The notes: a model not told the origin generated them from the letters alone. 64,000 nt of DNA from Mytilinidion resinicola (GCF_010093595.1 NW_022985464.1:455486-519485), one strand, 5' to 3'; counted from the first letter of the stretch, positions 23,661 to 34,515 are shown. A program made the numbers and translations.

Positions 23661-24703
23661 ATTGGCCACTAAGGAATGTTTAATGCGGCGCTACACACGC
23701 ACTCAGAGAGAACCTCCTCAATTTCAACATCTCCGAGGGGTATACAAGAGCTAATCGCGTACCATACTTCTACTATATAGCTTGGGACTTGCTTCCTTGT
23801 CGCATCACAGCAAAATCCGCAAGTTGCTAGGGCGTTTCTGGTCTCGACTGTTCCTTTGAAACTGATATCCGGTCCCTTTCTAATCAAGAGATATGACAGG
23901 TCTTGGAAAGGTGTCGGACTTTTCGGATTTACTATTGGGATTGTTAATTGATTCTCTTTTGGTTGGAGATGTAGGAGACTAGCAGTTGCACTCCCCCTTC
24001 CCATAACATCGATATCTCGTACGGTTGACGAGCATTATGAATGCGGTACGTTATATTATGGCGCCCAAAATTAAGATGAAAATAGCGAGTAAGCTTGGCG
24101 CGGCTGTGTGATTTATGTTTTTCTGCCTAGGACAGCCGTGTTGGGGTTTGAATGCTGCTAAACGTACTACCAAGATATAATCGCTTTGAACGACGAAAAT
24201 ACGTCCTTTTTGGATTCAATCTGCAACACGCACATTGGCGTGGGGCTGTTGAAGGTCAGGTATATACATAACGCAACCTCGCATCAAGTCAGGTTTCGGC
24301 TGCAAACCGCTGAGTTAGGCACTATCCACTATTTTTCACATAGAACTACCATTCGCGACCCTAGGTGTGAGCATGATATGTGGTGGAGATAGAGCCGGAG
24401 ATCACGGGGTAGGCATATATTGCGCCTGGGGAATTGGGGGAGGCAACTTATTTATTTATGTTTGGAACGACAACGAGCGGAAGTCAGATGTGGATATTCC
24501 TTTTAATCTACATAGCGATTGTCATGTGAAGAGGGTTCCGGACGCCTTGGAAAGGCACCGAGCCACGTTAAGCTCACCCATCTGTCGGGTTCAAAATGGC
24601 GTGCAATCCTTAGCCTTCCTAGTGATGAGATGCTTAGGATCATTCTAATCTAGGTCCGGTAGTATCCTTCTAGCTTTAAAAAGGAATTTTCTGACATATT
24701 GCA
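23661..24703. other. No gene recognised
   Basis: Only short overlapping ORFs occur on both strands (the longest is about 111 codons), with no motif and no consistent splice pattern. Base composition is normal and the stretch is not RIPed. It may hold decayed unique sequence. Confidence 0.5.
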
Positions 24704-25343
24704 GGGGGACGGGTAATTTAACACCCCCTTTCGAGTAGCCGCACACCCCTTTTCGAGTAACCACACACCCCCTCTCGTCTGATCTTTTGATTGGCTGAAA
24801 CGGCTCGGAGCTTCGTCCGGAGCTCTATTATCACGTGCATTTGCACGTGTAGCCTTTCTTATTCACTTAGCCGTACGTGAGCTCATACGTAAGGCTATAC
24901 AAATCGGCATGGCTATACAGCCTCTCTATTTTACAGTGCATTCTTTCCGATTCGTGTGGCCTTACATATGAGCTCACGCACGGCTGTATATACGGCTGCA
25001 CGAATTGGAAAGAATGCGCCGTAGAACGGAGAGGCTGTATAGCTATGCCGATTCGTATAGCCTTACGTATAGCCTCAAGTACGAGCTCACGTACAAGCTT
25101 ATATACGAGCTCACGTACAAGCTTACATATGAGCTCACGTACAAGCTCACGTACGAGCTCACGTACGAGCTCATGTACGGCTTCGCGTATAGCATCACGT
25201 GCAGAGAGATGTAAAGGTGAATGCCCGGAGGAAGCTCCGCGCTGCTCCGAGCCAATTAGAAGGTGGTGAAACGACAGGGGGGAGGGGGTGTACGTGTAGT
25301 GAAAAGGGGGTGTGCGTGTAGCGAAAAGGGGGTGTGCGTGTTC
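24704..25343. mobile_element. Non-autonomous fold-back element, copy 1 (about 640 bp), unknown superfamily
   Basis: The left end carries three direct units of about 22 bp built on ACACCCCCTTTCGAGTAACC (24719-24775). The right end carries three units of the same motif in inverted orientation (25272-25340). Inside are an 18-bp palindrome, CACGTGCATTTGCACGTG, at 24834, and an imperfect hairpin of about 60-bp arms (24901-24960 against 24993-25053). A 12-bp periodic array of GAGCTCACGTAC/AAGCTTATATAC units follows (about 25080-25200). No transposase is present. The repeat array is open in several frames on both strands, which explains the spurious ORFs. A second copy lies at 28850-29529. No clear target duplication was found. 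Confidence 0.75.
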
Positions 25344-25489
25344 TGATGTGAGCAACCGTGCACGACGTTGTTGCGTGCACGAGCTGGGGACCACTTCTAA
25401 ACCCTCACGACCCTCCCGATCCTCCTGCTCACATACCCTTCACTATCACTTGGACCACGATTGCACGTTCCAAAACCTAGCTTTTGAGT

Positions 25490-25945
25490 CTCTGGCGCAT
25501 CGGACGGAGTCTCCGCGCTTGCTGCCGGCAACGTCATCATTAGCAAAGCCTCCGAATCCCTTCAGCACTCTCCTCCTCGGCCAGCTCGCTATTGACGCGG
25601 GCAGTCCTCCGGCGTCCTTAATATTCTCGTCGGCGCAGGCGAAGCCGGCGCAGCACTAGCTTCTCACCTCAAAATCCGAAAAATCTGCTTCACGGGTAGT
25701 GTCGCGACCCGCAAGAACGTACAGATCGCCGGAACTCGAACTTGGTGGCAAAAGTCCCGTGCTAATGTTCCCGGACGCAGAACTCGACCATGCGGCGCAG
25801 TCGGGCGCGAGCTTCATAGCGCTGAGTGGGCAGGGCTGTGTATTAGGCACACGGATTTATGTGCATGAGGATATAGCGGAGGCCTATCTTGGGAGGACTC
25901 AAAACGGTGCCCTTATTCTCTTTCCGTCGTCGCTCGCGCTTTGAA
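25490..25945 (+). pseudogene. Aldehyde dehydrogenase fragment, frameshifted
   Basis: The central part of an NAD(P)-dependent aldehyde dehydrogenase is readable in several frames. It gives SALAAGNVIISKASE near 25510, STLLLGQLAIDAG in another frame, and then GAGEAGAALASHLKIRKICFTGSVAT near 25640. The segment LELGGKSPVLMFPDAELDHAA begins near 25735. The catalytic Cys region is SGQGCVLGTRIYVHEDIAEAY; intact enzymes have SGQ.C, so the Cys is kept. Both the N-terminal third and everything after about 25,900 are absent. At least two frameshifts separate the pieces. Family enzymes oxidise aldehydes to acids in the cytosol or mitochondrion; this remnant cannot. Confidence 0.8.
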
Positions 25946-26753
25946 GCGGATCGCCGAGATCAGTCTGCCGCTGACAGATAACCCACGTTTACCCTGCCTT
26001 GAAGTCGAAATGCTTGGGATTAGATGGGCTCATCATGCCTTTTGAAGCTATTGACTGCTCCAGCGGTTCCATCACTGTCATGATGTGATTTCCACTGTCT
26101 TCTGATCGCGTTAGTCAAGGTGCGTGCTCTATGCTCCATTCGAAGCCCGTGCAATAGCAGAACAGCTCTGACGTAGGAACCGATTGAGGTTCGTTCCAGG
26201 AGCTCCCATCAAGTCACATGTTCCGCTGTCACATGTAGCTATCTTCCGGGTATCTGCCGTGCCAGAACATCATACGTGCAGGCGGCCGGTAGGCTGTGGC
26301 ACGGCCATGGGCGCCATCTGCGCCTACGAAACGATTGGCTGATGCCGCAATCTTTCCGGTTCCTGTGCTGGCTTTCCCCAAATCTGCGACAGCGCAATCT
26401 GAACCTGCACTCAGCCCCCGCCGTCAGTACAACAGTACTGGCATCGTCCGTGCCAAAATCTTCTTGCATTGCTAATCTTAGCTTCGCTTAGCCTGCCATG
26501 GCTACTACGAGTGAGAAGCATCTCTATTTGCCGTTTTCCGCATCTCCTGTGCTTCTTTACATCATGGCTTTCGTTACTAAATATTGGTGAATCCCAAGAT
26601 TTGCTGGCAATAGAACCCAACTGCCGAATGTTCAAAATTGGTTTTAGGGGCTCTCATCAAGCTTTCACGTCACGTAGCAAACTTATTATGAATCTAATTT
26701 GTGCATTTCTTGCACAAATCTATCTGTTTTTATCGCAAAACACACTCCAAAAC
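25946..26753. other. No gene recognised between ALDH fragment and monooxygenase
   Basis: Short ORFs on both strands (for example minus 26239-26469, Arg/Cys-rich) show no family motif. The plus-strand ORF entering from 26469 is mostly antisense to the monooxygenase. It could be further decayed gene sequence. Confidence 0.45.
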
Positions 26754-28306
26754 TTAAAATCCAAACCACTGCTCCAGGGCAGCCTTCGCCGCATTTACGT
26801 CGTATTTCTTATTGTCTTCGGCTACCCAAGCAACAATTCCATCAGGTCGAATCAACAAGGCGCGGAGGTCGCGCCTGTCCTTTGCACCCACACAGACATA
26901 GTCGACTCTGCCCTCGAACTTCCCGCCAACAACCAGCTTCTTGAGCGCCGCGGCGCCCTCAAACTCGACAAGCAACCCGCGACCCCCATCCAGCTTGGGG
27001 CCCAGCCTCGCGCCATCAAGCAGCTCGAAATCCGGCGCGCTGCACCCGACGAACGGGTGTGCATGCGCCTCGCCGTCGCCGAGGGCGTACCGCTGCGACA
27101 GACCCCAAACGCGGTCGATGAAGAGGTTGGTCCCGTCGGTCGTGGCAATGAGGTCGCGGATGAGCGTATGGACCGCTGCGCCGTATGGGCCTGGCTGCAA
27201 CGTTGAAACTTGCGCACGCGTCCACTCGAGCACCCAGGCCGCGATGGGGTGCCGCTCGCTCTCGTACGTGTCGAGCAGCGCCAGGTCCGTAGCAGCCCCG
27301 TCAGCTTCGGCTTCGCGGTGGACCGTCGCGGCGAGCTTCCAGCCCAAATTCATGGCGTCGCCGAGCCCGACGTTCAGGCCCTGCGCCCCGAGCGGTGAGT
27401 GGATGTGCGCGGCGTCACCGGCAACGAGGACGCGGCCATTGCGGTAGTGTGTCGTTTGCTTGGATCGGTCTGTATACGACGAGGCGAGGTGGACCGCCGT
27501 GATTATAACGTCCGTGGTGCCGACCACGCGGTTCAGAACGTCTTGAAGGTGCTCCTGCGTGATCTCCTTGGTTCGATCAAAGGCGGCGCTGTCGAAGTCC
27601 ACCAGATGGACCGTGTCCGGCTTCATGAAGACATACATACCGTTCTTCGTGGCGTGGAACCCTGGCTTCAACTTCTCGGGATGATCGAAGTCACCCTTGA
27701 CGGCGTATGCAGTGAACTTTGCCTCTGTGCCGACGAAGTCGAATCCAGCGGCCTTGCGAATCACGCTTCGTCCGCCATCGCATCCTACGAGCCACTTGCT
27801 GCGGAAAGTCTGGTTCTCTCCCGTCTCCACCGTGACGACTTCGTTGTCCTGTGCCACAATTCTCGTTACGCCGTTGCCCCTGAGGATCGTGACGCCCAAG
27901 CTTTCAGCACGCTCGGTCAGCACCGCCTCGACGCGCCCATAGTCGTTTGTTCAGGGACCAGAGCCGGTCCGGGGAGGCGGTACTTCCAACGGGTCAAGTC
28001 GAGTTTATTGGCGTTGAGCATGATACCGGCGAACTGGCCTGCGAACTGGATCCCGGCCGTCTTCTGGAGGACCGACGGCCGTTGGCCGGAGCCGACCAGC
28101 TTGTCCAGTAGCCCGCGCCGGTAGAAGCTCTCGACTGATAAGGTGTTCAAGCTGCGCCGTCCTAGCGGCGCAGTCTTCCAGGACGACTCGAGCGTGTCGT
28201 TGCGCTCGAGGACAAGCACAGAAACGTGTGCTAACCCTAGTTCGCAGGCGAGAAATAGCCCGATAGGCCCTGCACCGGCGATGACAACGTCGTAGAGCTT
28301 GCTCAT
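26754..28306 (-). pseudogene. Class A FAD-dependent aromatic monooxygenase, broken by a 1-nt frameshift
   Basis: The start at 28306 (MSKLYDVVIAGAGPIGLFLA) places the GxGxxG FAD site at the N-terminus. A preceding in-frame ATG at 28330 is less likely. The second part carries the DG motif (GCDGGRSVIRKAAG, near 27775) and the GD motif (GRVLVAGDAAHIHSPLGAQG, near 27430). The C-terminal thioredoxin-like domain ends in VAWVAEDNKKYD and EQWFGF. This is the PF01494/RdmE-MhpA-like family, which hydroxylates phenolic or polyketide rings using NAD(P)H and O2. Near 27,940 one base is missing: after PEQTTMG the frame shifts and stops 6 codons later, while the +1 frame continues with GRVEAV-type sequence into 389 codons. 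Total about 520 residues, full family length. It is either a recent pseudogene or a sequencing error. Confidence 0.85.
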
Positions 28307-28849
28307 GGCGATATGCGCCCACGATGCCACTCAGAATTCTTCAGAGGAACGATTGCCAGACTGGGAACGAATGAATATCTGGCGACTGCCTAGAATTAAG
28401 GTCCGTGCTGGCTGTAGAACTTGCTCGCTAACCAAAAACGACAGAAACAAGGGCAGCGCTGTTATGTATGTATACGCCTTGAACATCCACCCGTTAAGCT
28501 CGGGTTTTTTCTACTCCCCGAATGCGGTAGATACACGCACACCTTACAGCCACATCGGGGCTTTCGTAAGCTCCGGTCGGCTCTAGTAGAGTCCCGGCGA
28601 AATGTAGGACCCTCGGGCGCTTGCAAAAGCCGATCTCCGCCACAAAAATCAAAAGTTTCGAATATAGAACTATGGAATCAACACCTGCCAGCGACTTTGA
28701 ATAAAATTTCATATCCAAGATACCGCTCATGACTTAAAAGCGTAAATATCATGGAAAGAGGGGAATTTCGATGGCTTTTCTATGACTTTCCATACGAAAC
28801 TTTGGTGCTAGTGGTGAGGATCGATATATAAAAAACGCCGAAGGGGATG
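28307..28849. other. Intergenic, no gene recognised
   Basis: This stretch lies upstream of the monooxygenase. Only short overlapping ORFs without motifs are present. It ends at the second fold-back element. Confidence 0.5.
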
Positions 28850-29529
28850 GGGAGGGCTAATCGTACACCCCCTAACGAATAATCGTACACCCCCTTTCGA
28901 ATAATCATACACCCCCTACTTTACCGCTTCTGATTGGCTCGGAGGTCCGGCAGGAGGCCGCCGAACATTCACCCTTATGTCTATCTGCACATGCATCTCT
29001 GCCGTATGTGAGCTCGTACGTGAGACTATACGTGAGGCTATACGAATCGACATGGCTATACAGCCTCTCCGTTTTACGGCGCATCCTTTCCGATTTGTAT
29101 AGCCTCACGTACGGCCTTACGTACGGCTATATAGCCTTTCCAATTTGTATAACCTTACGTACAGCCTCACGTACGAGCTGTATATACAGTTGCACAAATC
29201 GGGCAGGATGCACTGTAAAATGGAGAGGCTGTATAGCTATGCTGATTTGTATAGCCTCGCGTACGAGCTCACGTACGAGCTTATATACGAGCTTACGTAC
29301 GGCAGTATATACAGCTGCACAAATCAGATAGGCTGCGCTGGAGGCTACGTGGCCGCATTTGGAGACAGCATGCGGAGTTAGTGAGCAAGTGAAGCGAGCC
29401 AATCGGAAGCTCTGGAGCAACACTCTAAGCCAATTAGAAGGCGGTGAAGTAACAGGGGAGTAGGGGGTGTACAATTAGTCGTTAGGGGGTGTACGATTAT
29501 TCGTTAGGGGGTGTACAATTAGCCCTCCC
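28850..29529. mobile_element. Non-autonomous fold-back element, copy 2 (about 680 bp)
   Basis: The terminal inverted repeats of about 95 bp are nearly perfect and begin GGGAGGGCTAAT. Each contains three 22-bp units of the type CGTACACCCCCTAACGAATAAT (left 28862-28918, right 29461-29520, inverted). Subterminal TGATTGGCTCGGAG blocks match those of copy 1. Internally there are hairpin arms at 29043-29105 and 29194-29256 and GAGCTCACGTAC-type repeats. The left arm of this copy matches the right arm of copy 1, so the two copies are in opposite orientation. No target duplication is evident (flanks GGGGAT and TTTTAT). Confidence 0.78.
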
Positions 29530-29549
29530 TTTTATTTATTCTAATAAGC

Positions 29550-30112
29550 TTAGCTGCTATCTGCAGATGAAAAATTTGGCGATGCCGCATTTACTGATTT
29601 CGACCTAGGACATAGGGGCTTGATAAACTTCTCGGAGCCGCTTTGCACGGATCTACGCCGCGGTGGGGATGTTGTACCTTTCGGCTCCCTCGAATTGGCA
29701 GTTTGCGTAGCCTGAGCGGTGCCGACCAAGTCAAAACCCGGAGGACTACTGGTTGTCTGGGCAGAACTTGCTGGAGGCGAGTGGTTCACGATGTCCTCCA
29801 TGTCCTCGTCGGCGTCTGAGCCAGAATCCGAATTGAGGGCTTGTTCACCGACCAGCCGGGCTATTCCTGGCTGGTTTGGGCCCATGAAACTCATCAGGAC
29901 TGTGTCTCCTTGGCTCGGACGAGTCTTGCGTCCATTAGACGGTTTTGTGGTATTTTGTTGCGAGATGAACGGCGGCGGCGAGGGTGAGGGAGTAGCCTTG
30001 AGACGTACGGGTTCGAGGCCAGGAGAACTTGGACAAGCATCGTCAGAATTGTAATTGGAAATCCGTTTTGTGAGTTCCTTATTCCAATACTCTTCCCGTA
30101 TCTTATCAACCT
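29550..30112 (-). CDS. Ser/Pro-rich low-complexity exon, probably the C-terminal tail of the TMEM184-like gene
   Basis: One minus-strand frame is open from about 30112, right after the AG of GGCGAG, to a TAA at 29550. It begins EVDKIREEYWNKELTKRIS and continues into Pro-rich (PSPSPPPF) and acidic (SDSGSDADEDMEDI) segments, ending SPNFSSADSS. It has no ATG at its start, so it is an internal or terminal exon. It lies about 150 bp downstream of the OST-alpha domain and on the same strand, so it may be its cytosolic tail. I could not find a donor/acceptor pair that joins them in phase. Confidence 0.45.
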
Positions 30113-30263
30113 CGCCATGTCAAACGCTGACTTTCGCCTGAAGTCCTTTCCAAGAAAATGCACAGTCTCCGCAGGATCTTCTCAATGTTTACCACTACCC
30201 GAAGTCTGTCTCGATCAGGGCCAGTCCTTAGTCCACAATCAGTTCAAAGGGGTCGAATTTGCA

Positions 30264-31613
30264 TTACCAAAGATGCCTGTCATCCATCTGCGCCTTTTGC
30301 AGAGCCCGAGCCTTGGAGATCATTCTATGCGCGGAGATGACATCCAGGAGCAAGCCCAGCGGGTTCAAGTAAGTGGCCCAGGCGTGCAGTCCCATCCAGC
30401 CACCCTGGTAGCGTTTCTGGAATCCACTCATCAAGGTCTCCTCGCCGCCATCGGACTCGACGGCTTGGTACTCTTGAGGCCGCAGGGTCACGGTGCGAGG
30501 AGCGTTGGAAATTTCGTAAGGCTTTGCCCGGTAGGCGTAGAGGACCAAGAAGCATAGAGGGACCATCTGCACGCAGATGATCATCTCTGGTAGGCCCATC
30601 ATGACGTCGACGTAGGTCAATGTTTCATTGTTGTGGAGGACATTGATGCCCTCCAAGATGAGGAAGAGGATCTTTTCCAATATGACCACTCCGACAATCA
30701 GCTTGAATGCCAGCAACTTTGTAAGCGGGTGGTGCTCTTTCATGTATCCCTTCATGTTCATGTAGAATTGAATGATGGCGTTGACGGCTACTGATGTCGA
30801 CAGAGATGTGGCAGCTGTGATCTATCATTTGTGTTAGTCTCCCTTTCCCGCATATTGAGACGTATTGGGAGGGAAAATGCATACCCAAACATGAGCTAAG
30901 TGCGGTGCGGTGCTTCCAAGGCAGTACATGTGCAGCAACTGGGTCACCACCTGTGCGACAGCTGTAATCCAGGTGATGATTGGATATTTAAGGACAGACC
31001 ACCAGGTCAATTAAATGGAAGATTCGGTCAGACATCCGATGGTGTGCGTTTGAATCGTCAGGGCACCTACACTCAAAAACACAAGACCGTTTCTCTTCTT
31101 CTTTGGCTGCCACTGTCTCTTCGTCTCGAGCGAAGAGAAGAATTCCACCTTACCCTGGTCCGTGGGAGCCAAAAAGTGGCAGAGCAGCATCAGAAAAGCG
31201 TATAGAGCAATACCCTGGAACACCTCGGTGAACCCTTGTAGATAGACGTAGGAGTTTGGAAGGCAGATCGAGATGAAGGACAGGACTTGGTAGGAGGGAA
31301 TCATGTTGACGATTCGCATTATCCTGTATAGATACTTGTTAGCATCGCAACGCTGCCTCAACCTTGCTGGTGGTCTTACTTGATTTGTTCCTCGGGGTTA
31401 CTCATGCGCATCGCATGGCGTCCCATAAGACCGAAGGTCAAAAACAATACTATCGCAGTGCAGGCACCGGAAACAATCATGTTGAAGTGGTAGAATGAGA
31501 GATTCCCCACAAACGGTCCGCCACCAACTATTCAAATCGTTAGCTGGCGCATTAATCCGTGCATAGCAATTATCGCTCACCATTTTCAATGCGGTCAGGT
31601 ATAGGGCAGCCAT
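30264..31613 (-). CDS. TMEM184/OST-alpha-like multispanning membrane protein (Solute_trans_a)
   Basis: The exons read GGGPFVGNLSFYHFNM (31380-31527), then EEQIKIMRIVNMIPSYQVLS and YLQGFTEVFQGIALYAF (to 31323). They continue with SVLKYPIITWITAVAQVV and QLLHMYCLGS (about 30885-31000), and last with NAIIQFYMNMKGYM through FLVLYAYRAKPY to a stop at 30264. These are the conserved PF03619 blocks of seven-helix organic solute transporter alpha/TMEM184 proteins (plasma or vacuolar membrane; fungal role poorly known). Introns at 30822-30884, 31324-31379 and 31528-31580 have canonical ends. Two problems remain. The exon starting WSVLKYP has no AG acceptor between 31063 and 30964. The ATG at 31611-31613 is out of phase with the exon it would join, while the right frame is open upstream without an ATG. 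It is either misassembled by non-canonical splicing or decaying. Confidence 0.7.
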
Positions 31614-32177
31614 AGCTCCCAAGGGCCGCTTGTCTCGGACTTAACAGGACTATTTTGAATAGTTATGCGGAGCGCTAAAGCCGATAAAAGTGGATGGAAG
31701 GACTCGTGAAAAGACGAAATGAAATGAATTGCGAAAAGAAAAGAAAATCCCCGGAGTCACCCACCTTTTATCTATCTCTGCAAACACAAATTCTTACCAG
31801 AAATCTTACATGTCTAGGGGGGGCACTGCCGATCACGAAGCTTCTTAGCTGACCCGAATGATAGGGTGGAGCCAATTCCCGACGAGCCATTCATCGCACG
31901 ATAAATTTGCGCACTCAGTCTACACATAAAACTTGCGCAGTGGATGTGTTCATAAACTTGCGATATAGGAGACTCGACTGAAATAAACCTTGCTATAATT
32001 CCGTTGACATAGAAGTGGGCACTGAGAATTTGCGCCGGGGAAAGGTGCGGTACAACAGTTCTACCACAACATAGCCACAATATCCATGCAATTCTGGTGC
32101 GGTACATTGATTAAATGATTCCGCTTCCGCTTCTTATAATATGAACTGAGGGTCAAATCACATATGGGAGGAAATGA
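31614..32177. other. Divergent intergenic region between membrane protein and oxidase
   Basis: No coding frame with recognisable content occurs here. A purine-rich stretch around 31690-31750 is a likely 5' UTR or promoter of the minus-strand gene. Confidence 0.5.
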
Positions 32178-32185
32178 TATAAATA
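32178..32185 (+). promoter_or_regulatory. TATA box of the BBE-type oxidase gene
   Basis: TATAAATA lies 52 bp before the predicted ATG at 32237 and is followed by a C/T-rich, CAAC-containing presumptive start region. Confidence 0.5.
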
Positions 32186-32236
32186 CGGCTAGTCGTTCTC
32201 TCGCTACTAATCAGCACAACGTTCAACGAATATTCA

Positions 32237-34202
32237 ATGAACATGCTTCTCAAAAGCCTCTTTCTCCTTGCTGGAGCCCAGTTCGTCTTTGCTAAATGCA
32301 AATGCGTATGTTATCCTATGATCATGGATCTGTATACCACAAATTATCTAACCCAAGGTGTAATAGACACCAGCAGACGATTGCTGGCCATCAGCTTCAA
32401 AATGGAATTCTCTCAACTCTACGGTGGAAGGAAAGCTTGTTCAAAACCAGCCTCTCGCCAAAGCATGCTACCACGGCCCTGGATACAGCGCCAAAAAATG
32501 TCAACGCATTGCTTCGAATTGGACAAATGAATTCTGGATCCCAGAATCTCCAATCGGATATAGCTATCCACTCGTTGATACGTGCCCCCCAATCAATGCT
32601 TCGGTAGCAGCGTATCCATCGTGCGAGCTGGGAACTTCTCCCGCCTACACCATTAAGGCCACCAATGCGGATGACGTCGCTGCTGGAATAAAGTTTGCGA
32701 AAGAGAACAATGTGCGACTCGTCATCAAGAATACTGGACATGACATATCACAGCGGTAAGGTGGACTGTTCATCTTCATATAAGTACCGTATGACTGACG
32801 ATGAAAATCATGACAGGTCGCAAGGATACGGCAGTTTATCGATCTGGATAAAGCATGTTAAAGACGGGCTTCATTTTCATAAGAAGTTCCATTATTCCGA
32901 AGGATCTTGCCCATCTAATTGGACTGGAAGCGCGATCACTATCGGGGGTGGATATGTGTGGAAGGATGCCTACGATTTGGCCTCTAAACACCGCCATGTC
33001 GTTGTTGGAGGAGGCGACCCTGTAAGTCGACATCAATTCGCATTGAAAATTCAAGCAATGCAATCTAACTAACACAACGCAAGACCGTCGGATGTATTGG
33101 CGGGTTTCTTCAGGGCGCAGGTCACGGTTCCCTCAGCCACGAATTCGGACTAGCAACAGACCAAGTCCTTGAATACAAAGTTATCCTTGCGTCAGGAGAG
33201 ACTGTAACGGCGAACGCATGTCAGAACACCGATCTTTTTACTGCCCTCAGAGGAGGAGGGGGAGGTACATATGGCGTTGTCTTATCAGCTACCGTCAAGA
33301 CGTACCCTACTCGTCCAACCCTTTACCATGACCTGACTATTGCGGCTTTGGGCCATAATACCTCTGCAGTCTTAGAGGCCACAGCTCGAATGGCCTCAAA
33401 ATATCCTGCAATTGTTGATGAAGGATTCGCCGGTACCGCTGCTCTCACCCGGAAATATGGACCCTGGGTATACGGCTCTCCCTTTATCAAGTTCCTCGCG
33501 AATGATTCAATCGAAGCGATCAACCACGCAAAGGACGTAATGAACCGAGAGATCATTAATGATTTGCTTCCTGGAAACGGAACTGATTACCTGGTATCAT
33601 CTAAATGGTCTACTCATCCTTCGTGGGCCGCATGGTATGCGTCGACCCACCACACGTCCGCAGGTAATAGTCAGCCACTCATGGCATCGAGATTCTTTAA
33701 GAAAGAGTCTTTGTCTGGCAAAGAGCAAGAGCTGTTTGATTTGCTTCAAATTCTGACCACCGAGGTCGGAGCAGGGGTCCACACCGCAACCAGTACTGTG
33801 CTCCTGAATATCGTTGCCGGTGGAAAAGTTCTCAACAATGTGCCATATACCTCTGTCAATCCAGCCTGGAGGGAAGCCTATCTCGTGTTACAAGGAATAG
33901 ATATGTGGCCGGCAAATGCAGGCTCGGAGGAAATTCAAAAAGTCAAGGAGGAACTCACTAAAAGGAAGTTAGGAGCCATGAAAAATCTGGCTCCTGGAAC
34001 GGGAACTTATGTGAATGAGGCCGACCCGTATGATCCGGACTGGAAGCAGGACTGGTTCGGCGATCGATATGACCAACTTCTGTCGATCAAGAAGAAGTAC
34101 GACCCAGAGGATGTGTTTTGGTGCTGGCGATGCGTGGGCAATGAGGGCTGGGAAGAGGTGACGGGCGGGGCATTGTTTGGGCCTCTGTGTCAAGTGAACT
34201 AA
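32237..34202 (+). CDS. Secreted BBE-type FAD-linked oxidase (PCMH/VAO superfamily)
   Basis: Four exons (32237-32305, 32367-32755, 32817-33021, 33084-34202) with canonical GT-AG introns give 593 residues. A signal peptide (MLLKSLFLLAGAQFVFA) is followed by CKCTPADDCWPSASKWNSL, the usual start of fungal FAD oxidases. The FAD domain includes VRLVIKNTGHD, with the presumed flavin-linking His, then YGSLSIW, VGCIGGFLQGAGHG and LRGGGGGTYGVV. The C-terminal BBE motif is NEADPYDPDWKQDWFG with YDPEDVFWCWRCVG. Several N-glycosylation sequons are present. Members oxidise alcohols, amines or sugars with O2, giving H2O2, and often sit in secondary-metabolite loci. The neighbour is a convergent Zn2Cys6 regulator, 313 bp away. 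No damage is seen. Confidence 0.92.
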
Positions 34203-34515
34203 CAATGTAGGTCGGTAAACTCGACGGCATTGAATCATCTGTCACCTCTATGTTGATTATTGTCATTATATTTTCACTGCTTTTTCCAGTCTTACTTCCA
34301 TTAATACACTTTGCTTTAGAGTTAACCCTTTTGAATTTTCCTACCTTGAAAATCTTTCGATACGGTATGAATGATCAAACAACTGTGTATTCTATGAAGA
34401 CCCATAGTTGTCGTAAGTTGTACTCTCAATTGAGCTGGAAACGTTCTTGCTCATTTTATCGTTATATCCTGCACCCGTGGAGCTATATACATCTTGTCTA
34501 ATATGGAGACATGTT

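Noticed and set aside
24719..24775. Triplicated 22-bp repeats resembling a CRISPR array
   Set aside because: The units are contiguous without unique spacers, are mirrored at the other end as inverted repeats, and lie in a eukaryotic genome. They are transposon termini.
24867..25394. 175-codon minus-strand ORF with LVRE-type repeats, and overlapping ORFs on both strands
   Set aside because: The 12-bp periodic array of the fold-back element lacks stops in several frames on both strands. There are no flanking gene signals, and the repeat structure explains the ORFs fully.
26469..28124. Plus-strand ORFs of 245, 168 and 241 codons
   Set aside because: They are antisense shadows of the GC-rich FAD monooxygenase, without motifs.
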